Source: Stenotrophomonas sp. SY1 (lineage in GTDB: Bacteria; Pseudomonadota; Gammaproteobacteria; Xanthomonadales; Xanthomonadaceae). Taken from it: a stretch of DNA of 64,000 nt. Of this stretch, positions 1 through 9,734 are shown piece after piece (the first letter of the stretch is position 1; each line of letters begins with the position of its first letter). The notes below the pieces were generated by a model that saw only the letters and a program-made list of their open reading frames with translations, was not told the origin of the DNA and did not search any database. A program made the position numbers and the translations under genes. The stretch spans positions 795,825-859,824 of the forward strand of contig NZ_JAJOYR010000002.1 of assembly GCF_021202945.1 (NCBI RefSeq), read 5' to 3'.

Positions 1-316
1 AGCAGAACCCGGCGGCCGGCAGCAATGCCGCGCAGCCTCAAGAACAGCCCCTCCCTTTGGCGGCGAAGCCGGCAGGGGGAGGTTGGGAGGGGGGGTAACT
101 TCAAACTTCAAACTTCACCCTTCCCCAACCCTCCCCTTTGCTGCGCAAAAGGGAGGGAGCAGAACCCGGCGGCCGTCAGCAATGCCGCGCAGCCGCAGGA
201 ACAGCCCCTCCCCTTGGCGGCGAAGCCGACAGGGGGAGGTTGGGAGGGGGTAGCTTCAAGCTTCACCCCTCCCCACCCCTCCCTTGCGCCTTGCGGCGCA
301 AGGGAGGGAGTAGAAC
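1..316. repeat. Tandem ~157-bp repeat upstream of leuB
   Basis: Two near-identical units lie head to tail, about 1-157 and 158-314, and a third begins and then diverges near 308. Each unit opens with AGCAGAACCCGGCGGCC and holds two hairpin-forming stretches of the type CCCTCCC...GGGAGGG around short spacers such as TTGCGC. No convincing gene is encoded here; the reading frames are repeat-derived. The preceding leucine gene, usually leuD, would lie off the left edge. The last ~60 bases before leuB are non-repetitive and presumably hold its ribosome binding region. Confidence 0.8.
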
Positions 317-378
317 GCACCGCCTGCGCGCGCCACGCGTAAGCGCAGACATTCAAAGCAACTCACCGGAAGCCTTAC

Positions 379-1443
379 ATGCAAGCCAACATCGTCGTAC
401 TGCCGGGTGACGGCATCGGCCCTGAAATCACCGTCGCCGCCGTGGACGTGCTCAAGGCCATCGCCGCCCGCTTCGGCCACAGCTTCACCTTCAGCGAACA
501 CGACATCGGCGGCATCGCCATCGACAACCACGGCGAGCCACTTCCCGCCAGCACGCTCGACGCCTGCGCCAAGGCCGACGCGGTTCTGCTCGGCGCGGTC
601 GGTGGCCCGAAGTGGTCCGACCCGAATGCCAAAGTGCGCCCGGAACAAGGCCTGCTGGCCATCCGCAAGGCGCTGGGCCTGTTCGCCAACCTGCGCCCGG
701 TGCGCACGCACCCGGCCGCGTTGAATGCTTCGCCGATCAAGCCGGAACTGCTCAAGGACGTGGACTTCATCGTCGTGCGCGAACTCACCGGCGGTATCTA
801 CTTCGGCGACAAGACCCGCGATGCCGACAGCGCCAGCGACCTGTGCCGCTACACCACGGTCGAAATCGAACGCGTGCTGCGCAGCGCCTTCCGTCTGGCG
901 CAGCAACGTCGCGGCAAGCTGACCTCGGTGGACAAGGCCAACGTGCTGGAAACCTCGCGCCTGTGGCGTGACATCGCCGCGCGTATCGGCCGCGAAGAAT
1001 TCCCGGACGTCGAGCTGGAACACCAGCTGGTCGATTCGATGGCCATGCACCTGATCTCCAAGCCGCGCGCCTACGACGTGATCGTCACCGAAAACATGTT
1101 CGGCGACATCCTCACCGACGAAGCCTCGATGCTGGCCGGCTCGCTGGGCCTGCTGCCCTCCGCTTCGCTGGGCGAGGAAGGCAAGGTCGGCATCTTCGAA
1201 CCGATCCACGGCTCGGCACCGGACATCGCCGGCAAGGGCATCGCCAACCCGTACGCCACCATTCTCAGTGCAGCGATGCTGCTGCGTCATTCGCTGGGCC
1301 TGGAAACTGAAGCCGCGGCCATCGAACAGGCAGTCAGTGCCACCCTCGATGCCGGCAAGTTCACCGCCGACCTCGCCGCGCAAGGGCAGGCGCTCTCCAC
1401 GCAGCAGGCCGCACAGGCCGTGCTTGCGCAGCTGACCCGTTAA
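379..1443 (+). CDS. leuB: 3-isopropylmalate dehydrogenase
   Basis: LeuB oxidises and decarboxylates 3-isopropylmalate to 2-oxoisocaproate with NAD+, the third dedicated step of leucine synthesis in the cytoplasm. The 354-residue length is normal for the family. The N-terminus carries the [10 protein letters not shown] motif, followed by the substrate-binding arginine stretch [10 protein letters not shown], the [10 protein letters not shown] segment, [13 protein letters not shown] with the catalytic lysine, and the metal-binding aspartates in [17 protein letters not shown]. The NAD-binding loop [18 protein letters not shown] is near the C-terminus. The ATG start places the dinucleotide motif in the usual position. 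It sits downstream of a repeat array and is followed by a hairpin terminator, so it is probably the last gene of a leu operon that extends to the left. Confidence 0.97.
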   Translation: MQANIVVLPGDGIGPEITVAAVDVLKAIAARFGHSFTFSEHDIGGIAIDNHGEPLPASTLDACAKADAVLLGAVGGPKWSDPNAKVRPEQGLLAIRKALGLFANLRPVRTHPAALNASPIKPELLKDVDFIVVRELTGGIYFGDKTRDADSASDLCRYTTVEIERVLRSAFRLAQQRRGKLTSVDKANVLETSRLWRDIAARIGREEFPDVELEHQLVDSMAMHLISKPRAYDVIVTENMFGDILTDEASMLAGSLGLLPSASLGEEGKVGIFEPIHGSAPDIAGKGIANPYATILSAAMLLRHSLGLETEAAAIEQAVSATLDAGKFTADLAAQGQALSTQQAAQAVLAQLTR

Positions 1444-1449
1444 CACCCG

Positions 1450-1473
1450 AACGTGGCCTCCGGCCGCGTTTTT
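1450..1473 (+). terminator. Rho-independent terminator after leuB
   Basis: AACGTGGCC and GGCCGCGTT pair across a three-base loop (one G-T wobble) and are followed by TTT. It lies seven bases after the leuB stop codon. Confidence 0.6.
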
Positions 1474-1603
1474 CATGGGTGCCGGCAACGGCGCCCATGC
1501 TGCGCCCGACGCAGTATCTTTGGCAGCACGCTTGCGCCCGATGGATCGTTTGCCCTTCCCTCTGTGCCTGTCACCCAGGCCCCCCATCCAGAAAGGAACG
1601 CCC

Positions 1604-2947
1604 TTGAACTACCGCAGCCCCGACGACTTCCTCGCCCACGTAGCCCGGCGCGACCCCAACCAGTCCGAGTTCCTGCAGGCGGTGAAGGAAGTGACCCTCA
1701 GCCTGTGGCCGTTCCTGCAGCAGAACCCGAAGTACACGCAGCACGGCCTGCTGGAGCGGCTGGTTGAACCGGAGCGGGTGATCCAGTTCCGCGTGGCCTG
1801 GGCCGACGACAAGGGCCAGACCCACGTCAATCGCGCCTGGCGCGTACAGCACAGCTCGGCAATCGGGCCGTTCAAGGGCGGCATGCGCTTCCATCCGTCG
1901 GTGAACCTGTCGATCCTGAAGTTCCTGGCATTCGAGCAGACCTTCAAGAACGCCTTGACCACCTTGCCGATGGGCGGCGGCAAGGGCGGCTCGGATTTCG
2001 ACCCCAAGGGCAAGAGCGACGGCGAAGTGATGCGCTTCTGCCAGGCGCTGATGCTGGAGCTGTATCGCCATCTCGGCGCCGATACCGACGTGCCGGCCGG
2101 TGACATCGGCGTCGGTGCACGCGAGGTCGGCTTCATGGCCGGCATGATGAAAAAGCTCAGCAACGACGCTTCGTGCGTGTTCACCGGCAAGGGCCTGGCC
2201 TACGGCGGCAGCCTGATGCGTCCGGAGGCCACCGGCTTCGGCACGGTCTACTTCATCGAGCAGATGCTGCACCATGCCCGCCGCGAAACCCACGGCGCCA
2301 AGGTGCTGATCTCCGGCTCGGGCAACGTCGCCCAGTACGCGGCGATCAAGGCGGTCGATCTTGGTGCACGCGTGCTTACCTTCTCCGATTCCGGTGGCAC
2401 GTTGTATGCGCGCGATGGCTTCGACGAGCAGGCCATCAGCGACGTGATGGAACTGAAGAACGAACGCCGTGGTCGCCTGGCCGAACTGGGCGATGACGTG
2501 CGCTTTGAATTCCTCGCTGATCGCCGGCCGTGGCACATCCCGGCCGACATCGCCCTGCCCTGCGCTACCCAGAACGAACTGGACGAAACCGACGCGCGCA
2601 CCCTGGTGAGCAACGGCGTGCTGTGCGTGGCCGAAGGCGCCAACATGCCCTCGACGTTGGAGGCGGTGGATGTGTTCCTGCAATCGGGCACGCTGTACGC
2701 GCCGGGCAAGGCCAGCAACGCCGGTGGCGTGGCCACCTCGGGCCTGGAAATGAGCCAGAACGCGTTGCGCCTGTCCTGGCGTCACGCCGACGTGGACGAG
2801 CGCCTGCACGTGATCATGAAAGAGATCCACGCCAATTGCGTACGCCACGGCGCGCGTCCCGACGGCAGCACCAACTACGTGGACGGCGCCAACATCGCCG
2901 GCTTCGTCAAGGTCGCCGATGCGATGCTGGCGCAGGGGTTGTACTGA
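1604..2947 (+). CDS. gdhA: NADP-type glutamate dehydrogenase, TTG start
   Basis: This enzyme aminates 2-oxoglutarate reversibly to glutamate and links ammonia assimilation to the TCA cycle. The sequence closely follows the hexameric E. coli GdhA type: ERLVEPERVIQFRV, IGPFKGGMRFHPSV, TTLPMGGGKGG with the catalytic lysine near residue 127, VPAGDIGVGAREVG with the catalytic aspartate, and the Rossmann-fold ISGSGNVAQYAA. I chose the TTG at 1604 because AGGAA precedes it and it gives 447 residues, the E. coli length, with an N-terminus like the E. coli protein. An in-frame ATG at 1475 would add 43 residues with no family resemblance. A 160-bp gap containing a terminator separates it from leuB, so it probably has its own promoter. 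Confidence 0.95.
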   Translation: MNYRSPDDFLAHVARRDPNQSEFLQAVKEVTLSLWPFLQQNPKYTQHGLLERLVEPERVIQFRVAWADDKGQTHVNRAWRVQHSSAIGPFKGGMRFHPSVNLSILKFLAFEQTFKNALTTLPMGGGKGGSDFDPKGKSDGEVMRFCQALMLELYRHLGADTDVPAGDIGVGAREVGFMAGMMKKLSNDASCVFTGKGLAYGGSLMRPEATGFGTVYFIEQMLHHARRETHGAKVLISGSGNVAQYAAIKAVDLGARVLTFSDSGGTLYARDGFDEQAISDVMELKNERRGRLAELGDDVRFEFLADRRPWHIPADIALPCATQNELDETDARTLVSNGVLCVAEGANMPSTLEAVDVFLQSGTLYAPGKASNAGGVATSGLEMSQNALRLSWRHADVDERLHVIMKEIHANCVRHGARPDGSTNYVDGANIAGFVKVADAMLAQGLY

Positions 2948-2966
2948 GCAGGAGCGACCTGAGCGC

Positions 2967-3510
2967 AGGAGCGGCGCAAGCCGCGAAGCTGATGGACGCT
3001 CAGCCCCGCTAAGCAACGCAACCGCACAACGGTTGACCGCCAACAACTTCGCTTGCTGACGCAATGCCAGCTTCGCGGGCAAGCCCGTTCCTACATATGC
3101 AGCAGCACCATGACGTAGGAGCGACCTTGGTCGCGAAGCCAATGGACGTTCAGACCCGCAGGCTGAAAGACGACATGCCGAAAGCCAGGCTTCTTCGCCG
3201 CAGCCGCTTCCGTGTAGGAGCGGCGTAAGCCGCGAAGCTGACGGACGCTCAGGCCCGCCAAACAATGCAACCGCACAACGGCTGACCGCCACCAACTTCG
3301 GTTGCTGACGCAATGCCAGCTTCGCGGGCAAGCCCGCTCCTACATATGCAGCAGCACCATGACGTAGGAGCGACCTTGGTCGCGAAGCTGATGGACGTTC
3401 AGACCCGCAGGCTGAAAGACGACACGCCGAAAACCAGGCTTCTTCGCAGCAGCCGCTTCCGTGCAGGAGCTGCGTAAGCCGCGAAGCTGATGGACGTTCA
3501 GAGCAGCAGG
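2967..3510. repeat. 249-bp tandem repeat built from REP stem-loops
   Basis: Units begin at 2967, 3216 and 3465 (AGGAGCGGCG or close variants). There are two full 249-bp copies plus about 45 bp of a third. Each full unit holds several REP-like stem-loops, for example GTAGGAGCGACCTTGGTCGC and CTTCGCGGGCAAGCCCG, and the phrase CATATGCAGCAGCACCATGA. This fills the 576-bp gap between gdhA and the convergent cyclase gene. No gene is supported in it. Confidence 0.85.
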
Positions 3511-3523
3511 CTTGCCGGCAGGC

Positions 3524-6466
3524 TCAGAACGCCAACCGGTTCCGCCCTTCGCGTTTGGCCCGGTACAACTGGTGATCCGCGGCAGCCAGCAGGGTCCGCA
3601 CCGTATCCTGTCCGGGCTTCACCGCCGCCAGACCAATGCTGGCGGTAATGACAACATCCGGGTCCACTTCGTCGATGCGCAACCGCCCCAGGCGAATGCG
3701 CAACCCTTGCAGCAGCGGCACCGCCTCCTCCAGTTGCAGGCCACGCAGCACGACCAGGAATTCCTCACCGCCATGACGTGAGACGAACTGCCTGCTGCCC
3801 AACTGCAAGCGCAGCAGGCCAGCCACGTCACGCAATACCTGATCGCCCGCCTCGTGGCCGTAACGGTCATTGACCTGCTTGAAGTGGTCGATGTCCACCA
3901 ACGCCACGCACAACGAGGTGCCCTGCTCCAACGCCTGGCGCAATGCCTGCTGCAGATGTTCATCGCCAGCGCGACGGTTGGGCAGCCCGGTCAGCGCGTC
4001 ATGCATGGCCATATACTCCAGCCGCGTCAGCAGACTGTCGCGCTCGGCGCCCGCCTGTTCCAGCGCGCGGTTCTTCTCGCTCAGCTCCTGGGTACGCACG
4101 CTGATCTCGGTATTGAGCTGGCGCTGCCGACGTCGATAGCTGGCCGTATGCCAGGTCATCAGCAGCAGCACGCCGGCAACCAGCAGGCCAGCCGCCAACA
4201 ACTGCACCCACAGCCGCTGCCAATACGGTGCCGCGATATCCAGGGTGATGCCGGCCTCGCCTACGCGCTGGCGGTTGTCCCAGTCCAGCGGCAACGCCAT
4301 CGCCTGCACCCGCATGCGGTAACTGCCCGGCGGCAAGTTGGTGTACACCGCTTCAGTGCGGCTGCCCGCATCCACCCAGTCGGCGTCGAAGCCTTCCATC
4401 CGGTAGCGGTAGCGCATCTTGTCCGGGGCACGGAAACCCAGCCCGGCATATGCCACCGCGATACGTTCCACCTCGGCCGGCAACGCGTATACCGCCCGCA
4501 TCGGTTGTGGGCTGCCGTCGATCTCCACGCTCTCGATGGCCAGGGGTGCCTTGCGCTGTTGCACATTGCCATCGGCACGATCCGGATCAATCAACGCCAG
4601 ACCACCGGCGGTGGGAAACCACAGCAGCCCTTCCTGGGTCAGCCAGCCCGCCGGCGATGACGCGCCATTGCCCTGGCTGCTGGGCATCCCGTCGTTGTGG
4701 TCGATCACTTCCACCGACAGATGGCTGCGGGCTCCGGCCGCAACCGACACCAGATCGGTGCGTTGCAGGCGGAACACACCTTGGTTGCTGGACACCCACA
4801 GATTGCCGTTGCCGTCATCAATGATGCGGAACAACTTGTCCCGTGGCAGACCATTGCGATGGTCGAACACAGTGAAGTCCAGGCCGCGCTTGCGCAGCAG
4901 GCCATGGTCGGTGGCTATCCACAGATCTCCATTTTCATCACCCAGGAAATCGAATACCCCGCGCGCGGGGAAATCACGTCCCGGCCGCCAGCTCTGCAGC
5001 CGGCCGTTGCTTTCCATCGATGCCATGCCGCCATTGGTGCCGATCCAGAGCTGGCCAGCGGGATCTCGGTACAGGCTGTGGACCATGGCGCCCGGCAGGC
5101 CATCGTCGGTGCCGTAATGCTGCACGTCACCGTCACGCAGCCGGAACAGGCCGTCGTCGCCGCCCACCCACAGGGTGCGGTCTCCGTCGGCCAGCAGCGC
5201 GCGCACCAGCGGTTGCCTGCTGCCCGGCAGCAACACCTGCTGCTGCACCTTGCCGTTGCCGTCCAGCCGGAACACGCCCTGGTTGTAGGTGCCGGCCCAG
5301 ACCGAGCCCGGCGTGGTGGCCAATGCCAGCACGGACGCATCCGGGCCGTTGCCGGACTTCAGCCGGGTCGTCACAAGCCGATTGCCCACCAACCGGTCCA
5401 GGCCAGCAGAATGGCCCACCCACACGGTGCCATCCTCGGACTGGATCACCGCGCGCGCATAGTTCGACCCCAGGCCGTCCTCGATGGTCAGGCCGCGCGC
5501 AGCGCCCTCGTCAACGCGAAACAGACCGTCGGTGCTGCCGGCCCAGACCAGGCCCTCGCGATCGATCATCAGGGCCGGGCTGACCCGCCCGGGAATGGCG
5601 ATGCGCTCGCCCACGCCTTCGGCATAGCGCTCCAGCCGGCCATCGGAAAAGCTCAACCACAACGCACCGCGGGTATCACGGCGCACCGCATCCACGCGTT
5701 CCCCCGGATACAGATGCTGCTGGCGTCCGCCGGCATGCCACCATTGGATGCCGTCGTCGGTGGCGATGATCCAGCCACCATCGCCGTCATTGACCAGATC
5801 ACGCACCGACTGCCCGGCCGTTGCCGCCCAAGGCTGCAGACGTCCCTTGTGCACGCGGTAAACACCCTGCAGGCCGGCTACCAGCAAGGCACCGTCACGA
5901 TCACTGCGCAGCGCGGTGATCGCCGCGTTGGGCAACCCCAGCGTGGCACCGACATCAAGCAACTGCCCGGTCGGCAACTGCCGCAGCAGCCGCTCGCCGG
6001 AAGCAACCCACAGCACGCCGGCCTGATCGCGCAGCATCGCGATCACCGGTAGATGACGACTCTCCGGCCCGCCCAGCGCCTGCCAGTTGCCACGGTGGTA
6101 GCGATAGATGCCGTCGGAAACCGTGCCAAACAGCATCGCGCCATCGGCTTCGGCCAGGATGCTCTCGATGCCGGACAGTTCCACCCCCGGGGTGTTCTGC
6201 CGGTCGAATACGGTGAAGCCACGGCTGTTGAAGCGCACCGCGCCTTCCCAGGTTCCCACCCAGATGAAGCCGTCGCTGCCCTGCGCCACCGACTGCACCA
6301 GGTTGTGCGGGAGCCCCTGTTGCATCCCCCAGCCCGCCACCGTGTGACGGGCGGCCTGGGCCGGCAACAGCATCAGCAGCAGCCACAGCAACAGGCAGCA
6401 CTGCAGCGCCCCTCGCAACCAGCGGGTGGGTGGATCAATGAAAGATTGGCCTGGGCGTTCCAGCAA
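3524..6466 (-). CDS. Membrane diguanylate cyclase with two-component-regulator propeller
   Basis: A roughly 980-residue sensor that probably makes cyclic di-GMP. After a hydrophobic N-terminal segment (LLLWLLLMLLPAQA, likely an uncleaved anchor or signal) there are many WVG/WIG/WVS propeller repeats of the Reg_prop type, then a Y_Y_Y-like region (YRYRMEGFDADWV, NLPPGSYRMRVQA). A membrane helix lies at about 752-772, followed by a short coiled coil and a GGDEF domain with the signature GGEEF at 899. The inhibitory RxxD site is absent: the four residues at that position read GSRQ. The TTG at 6466 follows GGGAGG at good spacing. An ATG at 6544 is in frame but lies inside an inverted repeat. The ligand is unknown; the periplasmic propeller suggests sensing of carbohydrates or other external cues. 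Confidence 0.88.
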   Translation of the reverse strand: MLERPGQSFIDPPTRWLRGALQCCLLLWLLLMLLPAQAARHTVAGWGMQQGLPHNLVQSVAQGSDGFIWVGTWEGAVRFNSRGFTVFDRQNTPGVELSGIESILAEADGAMLFGTVSDGIYRYHRGNWQALGGPESRHLPVIAMLRDQAGVLWVASGERLLRQLPTGQLLDVGATLGLPNAAITALRSDRDGALLVAGLQGVYRVHKGRLQPWAATAGQSVRDLVNDGDGGWIIATDDGIQWWHAGGRQQHLYPGERVDAVRRDTRGALWLSFSDGRLERYAEGVGERIAIPGRVSPALMIDREGLVWAGSTDGLFRVDEGAARGLTIEDGLGSNYARAVIQSEDGTVWVGHSAGLDRLVGNRLVTTRLKSGNGPDASVLALATTPGSVWAGTYNQGVFRLDGNGKVQQQVLLPGSRQPLVRALLADGDRTLWVGGDDGLFRLRDGDVQHYGTDDGLPGAMVHSLYRDPAGQLWIGTNGGMASMESNGRLQSWRPGRDFPARGVFDFLGDENGDLWIATDHGLLRKRGLDFTVFDHRNGLPRDKLFRIIDDGNGNLWVSSNQGVFRLQRTDLVSVAAGARSHLSVEVIDHNDGMPSSQGNGASSPAGWLTQEGLLWFPTAGGLALIDPDRADGNVQQRKAPLAIESVEIDGSPQPMRAVYALPAEVERIAVAYAGLGFRAPDKMRYRYRMEGFDADWVDAGSRTEAVYTNLPPGSYRMRVQAMALPLDWDNRQRVGEAGITLDIAAPYWQRLWVQLLAAGLLVAGVLLLMTWHTASYRRRQRQLNTEISVRTQELSEKNRALEQAGAERDSLLTRLEYMAMHDALTGLPNRRAGDEHLQQALRQALEQGTSLCVALVDIDHFKQVNDRYGHEAGDQVLRDVAGLLRLQLGSRQFVSRHGGEEFLVVLRGLQLEEAVPLLQGLRIRLGRLRIDEVDPDVVITASIGLAAVKPGQDTVRTLLAAADHQLYRAKREGRNRLAF

Positions 6467-6529
6467 ACCCGCCTCCCGCAGGTCGTGACCGGCCAGCGGC
6501 CGGCGGCCAAATCTAGCATTCCTGCGTGA

Positions 6530-6554
6530 GAACCGCCCCTTCACGGGGCGGTTC
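6530..6554. terminator. Inverted repeat between smeP and the cyclase gene
   Basis: GAACCGCCCC pairs with GGGGCGGTTC across a five-base loop. It lies just beyond the smeP stop and may end smeOP transcription, although no T-tract follows. Confidence 0.4.
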
Positions 6555-6569
6555 AGCCTACTGCCGTCC

Positions 6570-9500
6570 TCAGTGGGTGGCTTCGTCCGGACGCACCCTG
6601 AACCAGGCCGCGTACAGCGCCGGCAGGAACACCAGGGTCAGCACCGTCCCGACGATCAGGCCACCCATGATCGCGATCGCCATCGAGCCGTAGAAGGCGC
6701 TGCGCGAGAGCGGGATCATCGCCAGCACCGCCGCCAGCGCGGTCAGCACGATCGGCCGGAAGCGGCGCACGGTGGCGTCGATGATCGCGTGCCAGCGGTC
6801 ATGTCCGGCATCGATATCCTGCTGGATCTGGTCGATCAGGATCACCGAGTTGCGCATGATCATGCCGGCCAGGGCAATCGTGCCCAGCATCGCCACGAAG
6901 CCGAACGGCGCGCGGAAGATCAGCAGGAACAAGGTGGCGCCGATGATGCCCAGCGGCGCGGTGACGAACACCATCGCCGCCCGCGAGAAGCTGCGCAGCT
7001 GCAGCATCAGCAGCGTCGCCACCACCACCAGGAACAACGGCATGCCGGCATTGATCGAGTTCTGGCCGCGCGCCGAGTCCTCCACCGTGCCGCCGGTTTC
7101 CAGCAGGTAACCATCCGGCAGCTGGTCACGGATATCCGCAAGCGTCGGCAGGATCTGCTCGACCACCCCTACCGGCAACATGCTGTCGCCGATATCGGCG
7201 CGCACGGTGACGGTCGGCAGGCGGTCGCGATGCCAGATGATGCCGTCCTCGAACACGTGTTCCAGGCGTGCGATCTGCGACAACGACACCGGCTTGCCGC
7301 TGGCCGTCGGCACCGCCAGGCTGCCGAGCATGTCCAGACGCGCGCGTTCGTCATCCGGGCCACGCAGCAACATGCCGATCTGGCGGTTGCCTTCGCGGTA
7401 GGTGCTCACGCTGGTACCCGACAGCGAACTGCTCAGGAACTGCGCCAGCTGCGCGCTGCTCACGCCCAGTGCGCGGGCGCGATCCTGGTCCACGACCAGG
7501 CGCACCACCTTGCTCGGCTCGCTCCAGTTGAGGTTGACGTTGGTGGTGTGCGGGTTCTCGCGGACCTTGTCGGCCACCTGCCGGGCAATGGCCTGTACCC
7601 GCTCGATGTGCTCGCCGGAAACGCGGAACTGCACCGGGTAACCGACCGGCGGGCCGTTCTCCAGACGGGTCACGCGCACCTGCACATCGGAGAACTTGGG
7701 CACCACTTCCTTCAGCAGCCACTCGCGCACTTCCTCACGCGATTCGATGTCCTCGGCCAGCACCACGTACTGGGCGAAGTTGGTCGCCGGCAGCTGCTGG
7801 TCCAGTGGCAGATAGAAGCGCGGCGAGCCGCTGCCGACATAGCCGACGTAGTTGCTGATGCCCTTGCGCTGCTTGAGCAGCGCCTCGAACTTGTGCGCCT
7901 GTGCCTGGGTGGCGGTCAACGAGGCACCCTCGGCCAGTTCGATATCCACCATCAGCTCCGGCCGGGTCGAATCCGGGAAGAACTGCTGCGGCACGAAGCG
8001 GAACATCACCAGCGAGAACACGAACAGGCCGATGGTGGCGAAGATCACCAGCCAACGACGTCGCAGGCAGGCGTCCAGGAAGCCACGGAAACGCTGATAG
8101 AACGCACTCTTGTACGGGTCATGGTCATGCGCCAGCTGCTTGGGTGCGATCACATTGGCCAGCGCCGGATTGCGGTCGGCCCAACGCAGACGCAGCGCGT
8201 ACCAGCGCCCGGCAAGACTGCCCGGCTTGGGCGGCTGCGGGTTGTGCAGGTCCGGCAGCATCTTGTCGCCCAGGTACGGGATGAACAGCACCGCGGCGAT
8301 CCACGACACCACCAGCGCGATCGTCACCACCTGGAACAACGAACGCGTGTACTCACCGGTGCTCGATGCGGCGGTTGCGATCGGCAGAAAGCCGGCAGCA
8401 GTGATCAGCGTACCGGTCAACATCGGGAACGCGGTCGATTCCCAGGCAAAGCTGGCCGCGCGCAACCGGTCGTAACCCTGTTCCATCTTGGTGGCCATCA
8501 TTTCCACCGCGATGATCGCGTCATCCACCAGCAGGCCCAGCGCCAGTACCAGCGCACCGAGTGAAATCTTGTGCAGGCCGATGTCGAACTGGTGCATGAC
8601 GAAGAACGTCATCGCCAGCACCAGCGGAATCGACACCGCCACCACCAGGCCGGTGCGGAAGCCCAGAGAGAAGAAGCTCACCAGCAGCACGATCACCACC
8701 GCCTCGGTGAGCACCTTGACGAACTCGCCCACCGAATCCTTCACCGCATGCGGCTGGTCGGACACCTTGCGCAGCTGCATGCCGGCCGGCAGCGTCTTCT
8801 GCAACTGGGCGAACTGGGTATCCAGCGTCTTGCCCAGCTTGATGATGTCACCGCCGCTCTTCATCGCCACCGCGATGCCGATGGCATCCTCGCCCATGAA
8901 GCGCATCTTTGCCGAGGCCGGATCGGCAAACCCACGCTTCACTTCGGCGATATCGCCCAGGCGCACCGTGCGGTCACCGGCGCGAATCGGGAAGTCGCGG
9001 ATCTCCTGCACCGAGTTGAACTGGCCGGTGATGCGCAGCTGCACGCGGTCGCTGGCGGTCTCGAACCAGCTCGCCGGCGCCATCGCGTTCTGCTCCGACA
9101 GCGCCTGCTGCACCTGCTGCATCGACACGCCCAGCGTGGCCAGCTTGGTGTTGGACAGTTCAATCCACACCTTCTCGTCCTGCAGGCCGAGCAGATCCAC
9201 CTTGCCCACGTCATCCACGCGCTGCAGTTCCAGCTGGATGCGGTCGGCGTAGTCGCGCATCAGCGCATAGTCGAAACCCTTGCCGGTCAGTGCGTAGATG
9301 TTGCCGAAGGTATCGCCGAACTCGTCATTGAAGAACGGCCCGACCACTTCCGAGGGCAACTGCGAGCGGATATCGCCCACCTTCTTGCGTACCTGGTAGA
9401 ACAGCTCCGGCACATCCTTGGAGTGCATCGAATCGCGCGCCATGAAGATCACCTGCGATTCGCCCGGCCGTGAGTACGACTGGATGAACTCGAATTCGCC

Positions 9501-9731
9501 GGTGTTCATCAGCGCCTTTTCGATCGGCTCGGTGACCTGCCTGGAAACCTGCTCGGCAGTCGCACCGGGCCAGGCGGTCTGCACCACCATCGCCTTGAAG
9601 GTGAACGGCGGATCTTCGGACTGCCCCAGGTGCTTGTACGACCAGGCACCGATGACCGCCATGGCGATCATCATGAACAGCACCAGCGGGCGATTGCTCA
9701 ACGCCCATTCGGAGAGATTGAAGCGGCGCAC
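6570..9731 (-). CDS. smeP: RND efflux pump inner-membrane transporter SmeP
   Basis: The proton-driven inner-membrane pump of the SmeOP-TolCSm tripartite system, described in S. maltophilia as exporting several antibiotics, detergents and uncouplers. The 1053 residues show the two-fold RND plan: N-terminal helix, large periplasmic loop, helix bundle, second loop, second bundle. The proton-relay pair DD is in transmembrane helix 4 (GLLVDDAIIAVE). In helix 10 the lysine of AcrB is replaced by arginine (GMIMRNSVIL). The GTG start at 9731 lies three bases after the smeO stop, with GGGAA upstream, so the two genes are co-transcribed. Assignment to SmeP rests on family features plus the conserved order smeP-smeO / smeRo-pcm-tolC; exact substrates cannot be read from sequence. 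Confidence 0.9.
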   Translation of the reverse strand: MRRFNLSEWALSNRPLVLFMMIAMAVIGAWSYKHLGQSEDPPFTFKAMVVQTAWPGATAEQVSRQVTEPIEKALMNTGEFEFIQSYSRPGESQVIFMARDSMHSKDVPELFYQVRKKVGDIRSQLPSEVVGPFFNDEFGDTFGNIYALTGKGFDYALMRDYADRIQLELQRVDDVGKVDLLGLQDEKVWIELSNTKLATLGVSMQQVQQALSEQNAMAPASWFETASDRVQLRITGQFNSVQEIRDFPIRAGDRTVRLGDIAEVKRGFADPASAKMRFMGEDAIGIAVAMKSGGDIIKLGKTLDTQFAQLQKTLPAGMQLRKVSDQPHAVKDSVGEFVKVLTEAVVIVLLVSFFSLGFRTGLVVAVSIPLVLAMTFFVMHQFDIGLHKISLGALVLALGLLVDDAIIAVEMMATKMEQGYDRLRAASFAWESTAFPMLTGTLITAAGFLPIATAASSTGEYTRSLFQVVTIALVVSWIAAVLFIPYLGDKMLPDLHNPQPPKPGSLAGRWYALRLRWADRNPALANVIAPKQLAHDHDPYKSAFYQRFRGFLDACLRRRWLVIFATIGLFVFSLVMFRFVPQQFFPDSTRPELMVDIELAEGASLTATQAQAHKFEALLKQRKGISNYVGYVGSGSPRFYLPLDQQLPATNFAQYVVLAEDIESREEVREWLLKEVVPKFSDVQVRVTRLENGPPVGYPVQFRVSGEHIERVQAIARQVADKVRENPHTTNVNLNWSEPSKVVRLVVDQDRARALGVSSAQLAQFLSSSLSGTSVSTYREGNRQIGMLLRGPDDERARLDMLGSLAVPTASGKPVSLSQIARLEHVFEDGIIWHRDRLPTVTVRADIGDSMLPVGVVEQILPTLADIRDQLPDGYLLETGGTVEDSARGQNSINAGMPLFLVVVATLLMLQLRSFSRAAMVFVTAPLGIIGATLFLLIFRAPFGFVAMLGTIALAGMIMRNSVILIDQIQQDIDAGHDRWHAIIDATVRRFRPIVLTALAAVLAMIPLSRSAFYGSMAIAIMGGLIVGTVLTLVFLPALYAAWFRVRPDEATH

Positions 9732-9734
9732 GCG

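Noticed and set aside
1571-3331. Long minus-strand frame across gdhA and the repeats
   Set aside because: Runs through the 249-bp repeat and antisense to gdhA; its internal repeats mirror the DNA repeats.
6467-6544. Upstream extension of the cyclase gene to the ATG at 6544
   Set aside because: The ATG lies inside an inverted repeat and the added residues are basic and unlike the family; the TTG at 6466 has a good ribosome site.
6573-8564. Long plus-strand frame opposite smeP
   Set aside because: Antisense to the RND transporter, with no recognisable domain; a codon-bias artefact.
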